DNA of 64,000 nt, taken from positions 2,542,001-2,606,000 of the forward strand of contig NZ_AP014624.1 in assembly GCF_000829375.1 (NCBI RefSeq). The letters run 5' to 3'. Within the stretch, counting starts at the first letter, position 1. The number at the start of each line of letters is the position of its first letter. Below are positions 59,854 through 64,000 of this stretch, in pieces. The stretch is from Chryseobacterium sp. StRB126. Its GTDB lineage: Bacteria > Bacteroidota > Bacteroidia > Flavobacteriales > Weeksellaceae. The position numbers and the translations under genes are program-made. The notes under the pieces were generated by a model. That model ran no database searches, was not told where the DNA came from, and saw only the letters and a program-made list of their open reading frames with translations.

Positions 59854-62220
59854 ATGAAAAAACTCCTGATTTTGGGAACTGTCATTTTTTCTCTTTTTCT
59901 TAAATCCCAACAGATTAACGATTCTCTGAATGCCAGATTACAAAATGTAACCAAAGATACAAAGTTTGGTTTGGCGCTGAGTGGAGGTGGTGCAAAAGGA
60001 TTTGCCCACATCGGAATTCTGAAAATGATAGACTCCCTTGGAATTAAGGTAGATTATATCACCGGAACCAGTATGGGCGGTATCTTGGGCGGTTTATATG
60101 CAATGGGATATAATGCAGACCAGTTAAAGAAAACCATTTATAAAGTTGATTGGAACAGGATTCTGAGCAATAAAATTCCATACAACAAGGTCAATATCAG
60201 TGAAAAGGATGAGTATGATAAATATATTCTGGAGTTTCCGGTTGTGAAAGGGGTTCCAACGCTTCCCAGTTCCTATATTGAAGGTCAGTATATGGGCGAG
60301 GTTTTGAATACACTCACCTTTAACGCGAAGCATATCAATGATTTCAGCAAATTAAGAATTCCTGTAGAACTTACTTCCTCAGATATTGAAAACGGAGGTT
60401 TGATTATGCAGAAAAAAGGATCTCTGCCGCTTGCAATTCGGTCTACACTGGCTATTCCTGCAGCTTTTGCTCCTGTTTATATTGATGGAAAACTATTGGT
60501 AGATGGTGGATTGGATAGGAATTATCCGGCCAATGAAGTTCGGCAGATGGGTGCCGACTTTGTGATTGGTGGTTATACAGGATTCAGGCTTTTTACCAAA
60601 AAAGAGATTGAAAACCCAATGAAAATGATCTACCAGACTCATGCCATCCGTTCCGTTGAAGATTTTAAGCACCAGAAGGCTTTATCCAACATTTTGGTAG
60701 ACTTTGTAGATCCTTTGGGAGATATTACCACAAAAGATTTTGCAAGGTTCAGAAAGATCATTAAAATAGGTGAAATAGAAGCCAAAAAGCATCTTCCTGA
60801 ATTTGTTGCATTGGCAGAAGCTCAGAAAAAGCTGGGTATTAAGTACGAACATGAAATGATTGAGGAGGTAAGGCTTCCTACAACTAAATTTACCTTCAAT
60901 GAAGAAAATGGCACTCCGCTTGCCGATGAAGTCGAAATTGCAGTTATTAAAAAGGAGCTCGGCCTGACAGAAGGGAAATATTATGATGTGAAAACCGTTA
61001 ATGAGGCGATAGACAGAGTATTTGGAGTACGCCAGTACGAAAAAGTATATTATACCTATACCAATGAAGGTGATGGTCTTGTGATGAATATTTTCGTTAA
61101 AAAAGTTAAGAAAGGAGCTTTTAAGCTGGCTCTTCACTATGATACAGAGCAATCTGTGGGAATTATTGTGAACTATACTTACAGAAATATTCTGGCTAAT
61201 AGATCCAGATTTCTGGCTACCATCGATATTTCAGAACGTTTTAAAGCAAGATTGGCTTACCAGCGTTTTCTGGGGAGCGGCGACCATTGGTGGATAGATC
61301 TTGAAGCTAAAATGGTTCATCTTAAAAGTAATGATTTGATTTTTAGGACATTTGGGTATGATGATGAAGACTCCACGACAAAGTTTCCTAACCACATGTA
61401 TCGGAATATTACCGGAAAAGTGGCTTTGAATTATAATATTACTCCTAATGCTTTTATTTCTTTGGGAACGGAATTCAGTACAGAAAGGATGTATACCTTG
61501 CTGGATAAAATAGACCAGGCAAAAGTAGATAATTTTAGTAAAAAGCTCTATAATCACAGTAATTTTAATGCTTTTTTGAAATTTGAACAGAATAATCTGA
61601 ATAAAAGATACTTTTCTACCAAAGGAAATCATCTTCAGGTAAGTACAAGGCTTTATTTCGGAGATCAATATGAGCTGTATGATCTTCAAGTTGTGCAGCC
61701 TCAGTTATATCCTATTTTAAATCCTAAAAACCCGGATTATTTTTTAGCAAAGAACCTCGTATCATTCACTCTGAATGAAAACTTTGCTCATCCTATTACA
61801 AGAAGGCTGGCAGCGAAGGTTAATCTTTTTCTGGGAACAAGTTTTGGTTCATACAGAGAAGATACAGTACCTTACTTTTTCCTCAATCAGAAGTATAATA
61901 TTGGGGGGAGTGAATACAATTACGATTTGTTAAATCCTGAATTTAATGGCCTTCGTCAGAAAGAATTGCCTATGAATTCTGTGGCTAAACTAGGTATATC
62001 GCTTCAGTACAGAATCATGAAAAGATTATACTTAACGCCTTCCTTCAGCTATGGAAAAGTAAGTGAGGAGTTTTCTCCTTTCAATGACAGCTTTGAAATG
62101 TTCGGCTATGGAGTAAATCTTGGATATGAATCTCTTATAGGCCCAATCAATCTTAATATTTCCAGAAATAACCAACTTGATTTTTCAAGGATATATTTCA
62201 GTATCGGATTTAAGTTTTAA
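59854..62220 (+). CDS. Patatin-like phospholipase fused to outer membrane barrel
   Basis: Protein of 788 residues. The start at 59854 gives a signal peptide (MKKLLILGTVIFSLFLKSQ). The patatin domain (about 40-250) has the glycine-rich oxyanion loop (LALSGGGAKGFAHIG), the nucleophile Ser in GTSMGG and the partner Asp in VDGGLDRNYP. A POTRA-like segment (about 330-420) links to a C-terminal barrel of the BamA/surface-antigen type (about 430-788, ending FSRIYFSIGFKF). This is the layout of type Vd autotransporters such as PlpD and FplA, which expose a lipase at the surface; whether it stays attached cannot be seen. Confidence 0.92.
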   Translation: MKKLLILGTVIFSLFLKSQQINDSLNARLQNVTKDTKFGLALSGGGAKGFAHIGILKMIDSLGIKVDYITGTSMGGILGGLYAMGYNADQLKKTIYKVDWNRILSNKIPYNKVNISEKDEYDKYILEFPVVKGVPTLPSSYIEGQYMGEVLNTLTFNAKHINDFSKLRIPVELTSSDIENGGLIMQKKGSLPLAIRSTLAIPAAFAPVYIDGKLLVDGGLDRNYPANEVRQMGADFVIGGYTGFRLFTKKEIENPMKMIYQTHAIRSVEDFKHQKALSNILVDFVDPLGDITTKDFARFRKIIKIGEIEAKKHLPEFVALAEAQKKLGIKYEHEMIEEVRLPTTKFTFNEENGTPLADEVEIAVIKKELGLTEGKYYDVKTVNEAIDRVFGVRQYEKVYYTYTNEGDGLVMNIFVKKVKKGAFKLALHYDTEQSVGIIVNYTYRNILANRSRFLATIDISERFKARLAYQRFLGSGDHWWIDLEAKMVHLKSNDLIFRTFGYDDEDSTTKFPNHMYRNITGKVALNYNITPNAFISLGTEFSTERMYTLLDKIDQAKVDNFSKKLYNHSNFNAFLKFEQNNLNKRYFSTKGNHLQVSTRLYFGDQYELYDLQVVQPQLYPILNPKNPDYFLAKNLVSFTLNENFAHPITRRLAAKVNLFLGTSFGSYREDTVPYFFLNQKYNIGGSEYNYDLLNPEFNGLRQKELPMNSVAKLGISLQYRIMKRLYLTPSFSYGKVSEEFSPFNDSFEMFGYGVNLGYESLIGPINLNISRNNQLDFSRIYFSIGFKF

Positions 62221-62224
62221 TGAG

Positions 62225-62366
62225 TAGGGAAGCTGGAGGCTGGAAGTGGGAAGTACTCGAGACTAAGGCTGCATTTTTATCTCAATTTTTATTAATAGAT
62301 TAAAATGACTTCCAGAGGTTATCGGAACAATAGTAACTTCCAGCCTCCCTCTTCCAGCTTCCAGTC
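62225..62366. repeat. GGAAGCTGGAAG palindromic element, copy 4
   Basis: Left arm 62227-62253 (GGGAAGCTGGAGGCTGGAAG) and right arm 62336-62366 (ACTTCCAGCCTCCCTCTTCC, then AGCTTCCAG) are inverted copies. The right arm is almost the reverse complement of the left arm of copy 1 (3328-3357). Lies between converging genes. Confidence 0.65.
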
Positions 62367-62411
62367 CAATAACTATTGTCTTGGAATTTCAGGACGTGGT
62401 ATTTATTTAAA

Positions 62412-62443
62412 AAAACAGAAAAGCACCCCATTGCTGGAGTGCC
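62412..62443 (-). terminator. Intrinsic terminator after the lipase gene
   Basis: Minus-strand stem GCACTCC / GGGGTGC (plus 62436-62442 with 62423-62429) around six bases, followed on the minus strand by TTTTCTGTTTTTTT. Confidence 0.75.
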
Positions 62444-62482
62444 AAAATTAACTTGAAAATGATATATAAAAAGGATTAGATG

Positions 62483-64000
62483 CTATAGCTTAACTTTCTT
62501 ATTGATGGTTTTTCCGTTAGCAAGAGTCATTTGTACTACATATACTCCTGGTTCCATACTTCTCGATTCAAATTGTTGAGAATTCACTTCCTGCTGATGA
62601 AGCAAAGCTCCGGAAATACTGTATATACTGATAGTTTTAATATTATTATTAGCTCTGGCTTTGATCTGTTTGTTCTGTGCAAAAATATCTGTACTGTTTT
62701 CCAATCTGCTGTTTCCAAGATTCTTATTAAACTGCAGGTTATAATATGGCGTAACGACTTCGAACGTATATTTCTGAGGATTCAGGTTTTTTAGATTGAT
62801 ACCATCGTTTTCCTGATATTGGCCTTGGGAAATGGTTGTAACCAGATTTTTATTTTCATCAAAAATATGAACTGCAGAAAGTTCATTCTCATCGATTTTT
62901 AATTTTAAAACTGAATTGTTTTCGGATTGTACAATTTCATTTTCCACCACCTCTCTAGGAGTATTCTTGATGTAGGGAAGCATCTTTTCCTGATTGTTTT
63001 CCAACACTTTCAATAGATATACACCATCATTTAAAGAAGATAGATTACGTTCATTTGCAGTTCTGCTGCTTATTTTCTCTTTATTAAAATCAGTAACTTC
63101 AACCAACTGCAGATTTCCAAGTTCGGGTTTTATCTGAGATGAAAATAGGATAGGAGCTTCTGCTGCTTGTTTTCCAAAAATAGATCCTACTGCAGCCCAT
63201 TGGTTAAAAAAACCACCACTTCTTAAGGTATTGAATTTGGCATTAGAAGCCAGAACGAAAGGAACTATACCACCCACGTGTCCGATAGGTCCCCAGTAGA
63301 AGGAATCCAGTTTGTATTTATTCAGATCCCACCATGCATAATAACCACGCTGTACATCAATAGTTTTGGAGGTATTTTCAGGTGGAATAGCTAAGTCTAC
63401 GGAAGAATGGCCTAATGTCATAGGGGTTTTATTATACCAATCATAAACATCTTTCGGCTTTAGACACTGTCTGAATTGATGGTTGGGGTTATTGGTTACT
63501 TCATTGATGAAATTGGTTGTGAATAGTTTTCTCCATATGAATGGTCCCCAGAGTAAACCGCCATTATCCTGAACAACGTGATAGTTATATTTGTCAAGAT
63601 ATTCTGCTGAAATAACTTCTGAAATATCATTAGTATAGGTTTTATATCCTGTATTATTGCAGCTGTGAAGCACATTGGCAAGAAATGAACTGAATGGGTA
63701 AATATCCTTTTCTAAAACACCTTTCTTTAAAGTGGTTTCCGACATATCATAAGGACCATCACCCATATAAGCATATGTAAACTTCAGATTCCCAGGGTTT
63801 GATACATTTAATCTTTTTAAAGTAGACATGGCTGCATGTGCTCCTTGGGAATAGCCTGCCAGAAAGTATTCATCGTAGCGTTTTATTCCCTGTTGTGCCA
63901 ATACCTTATTGGCGGCTGTAACAAAATCAATAGTGGCACCAGATTCAGTTGCATAGTCTACATATGGATGCACACCATCTCCGTCTCCCATCCCTACATA
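62483..64000 (-). CDS. Secreted lipase with type IX secretion signal (5' end outside window)
   Basis: C-terminal 505 or so residues of an alpha/beta-hydrolase of the secretory lipase type. The frame runs through the window edge (YVGMGDGDG at the visible start), so the annotated ATG at 63991 is internal. The nucleophile Ser is in LAGYSQGAHAAM; the acid and His would be the Asp near SVDLAIPPENT and the His in WGPIGHVGG. The last 80 residues form a T9SS type A sorting domain (IYSISGALLHQQEV, then MEPGVYVVQMTLANGKTINKKV), which directs export through the type IX system. An acyl-ester substrate is inferred from family. Confidence 0.88.
   Translation of the reverse strand, partial: YVGMGDGDGVHPYVDYATESGATIDFVTAANKVLAQQGIKRYDEYFLAGYSQGAHAAMSTLKRLNVSNPGNLKFTYAYMGDGPYDMSETTLKKGVLEKDIYPFSSFLANVLHSCNNTGYKTYTNDISEVISAEYLDKYNYHVVQDNGGLLWGPFIWRKLFTTNFINEVTNNPNHQFRQCLKPKDVYDWYNKTPMTLGHSSVDLAIPPENTSKTIDVQRGYYAWWDLNKYKLDSFYWGPIGHVGGIVPFVLASNAKFNTLRSGGFFNQWAAVGSIFGKQAAEAPILFSSQIKPELGNLQLVEVTDFNKEKISSRTANERNLSSLNDGVYLLKVLENNQEKMLPYIKNTPREVVENEIVQSENNSVLKLKIDENELSAVHIFDENKNLVTTISQGQYQENDGINLKNLNPQKYTFEVVTPYYNLQFNKNLGNSRLENSTDIFAQNKQIKARANNNIKTISIYSISGALLHQQEVNSQQFESRSMEPGVYVVQMTLANGKTINKKVKL

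Noticed and set aside
60682..61152. A 156-codon minus-strand open frame inside the patatin gene
   Set aside because: The plus-strand frame has clear catalytic motifs and a barrel; the minus-strand one is a shadow rich in Phe and Ile.
1..64000. tRNA, rRNA, insertion sequences or prophage genes
   Set aside because: I looked for T-loop words (GGTTCGA/GGTTCAA in a tRNA context), transposase or integrase motifs and phage structural genes and saw none; a dedicated tRNA scan was not possible.

Overview
The window looks like a chromosomal segment of a Chryseobacterium-like member of the Flavobacteriia (Bacteroidota). Supporting signs: AT-rich intergenic DNA; several start-proximal promoters of the Bacteroidota type (TTG, about 20 bases, then TAnnTTTG); Bacteroidota-typical families (GldI, a GLPGLI protein, a type IX secretion C-terminal domain, a bifunctional DAHP synthase/chorismate mutase, a TPR-LuxR regulator, a two-component propeller sensor); and many small palindromic intergenic repeats. 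The genus is an inference. I see no tRNA, rRNA, transposase, phage gene or CRISPR array.

Layout. 1-5.4 kb: a LytTR response regulator (cut by the window edge) and its LytS-type kinase, two outer-membrane-type proteins, a DoxX protein with a damaged or unusual start, a Crp/Fnr regulator and a possible orphan immunity protein. 5.7-11.3 kb: a TPR-LuxR regulator, small exported proteins, a second DoxX-like protein and an MFS exporter. 11.5-16.4 kb: a NarL-type regulator with a propeller-type sensor kinase, then a small AraC-type regulator. 16.8-24.1 kb: an alpha-oxoamine synthase and TetR regulator, dnaX split by an A11 tract, a previously hidden aromatic-rich leader peptide ahead of DAHP synthase/chorismate mutase, rsgA and ndk. 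24.2-33.2 kb: alpha-L-fucosidase, a candidate RiPP operon (secreted precursor with a Cys-Pro-Ala-Cys-Gly-Met-Gly tail, a DUF692/MNIO enzyme and a DUF1772 protein), rpe, an M42 peptidase, a DUF4294 protein, a NUDIX hydrolase, mnmD and ilvE. 33.4-37.3 kb: gldI with a cyclophilin-FKBP lipoprotein, two small genes and a repeat-rich, structured intergenic region. 37.4-45.4 kb: three tandem M28 peptidases (one apparently inactive), then a serine-biosynthesis run (serC, a serA-like gene, DUF1015) and a ferredoxin. 45.5-54 kb: a LuxC-type acyl-CoA reductase, a Bax-inhibitor-1-like protein, a thioredoxin/peroxiredoxin group, an M16 peptidase and an aspartate-type aminotransferase. 54.2-64 kb: a GLPGLI protein, rsmG, a lipoprotein, a DUF922 protein, an AddB-like nuclease, a patatin-barrel fusion and a type IX-secreted lipase cut by the right edge.

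The strongest leads are: (1) a 42-codon leader peptide with 17 aromatic residues upstream of the aromatic-pathway gene, which suggests attenuation; (2) the precursor-MNIO-DUF1772 operon; (3) the dnaX A11 tract, which could produce gamma-like and tau-like proteins by slippage or could be an assembly indel; (4) a perfect 16-bp palindrome placed about 41 bases upstream of a predicted start site next to a Crp/Fnr gene; (5) candidate small RNAs and palindromic repeat families. All calls come from reading sequence alone; no database search was run.
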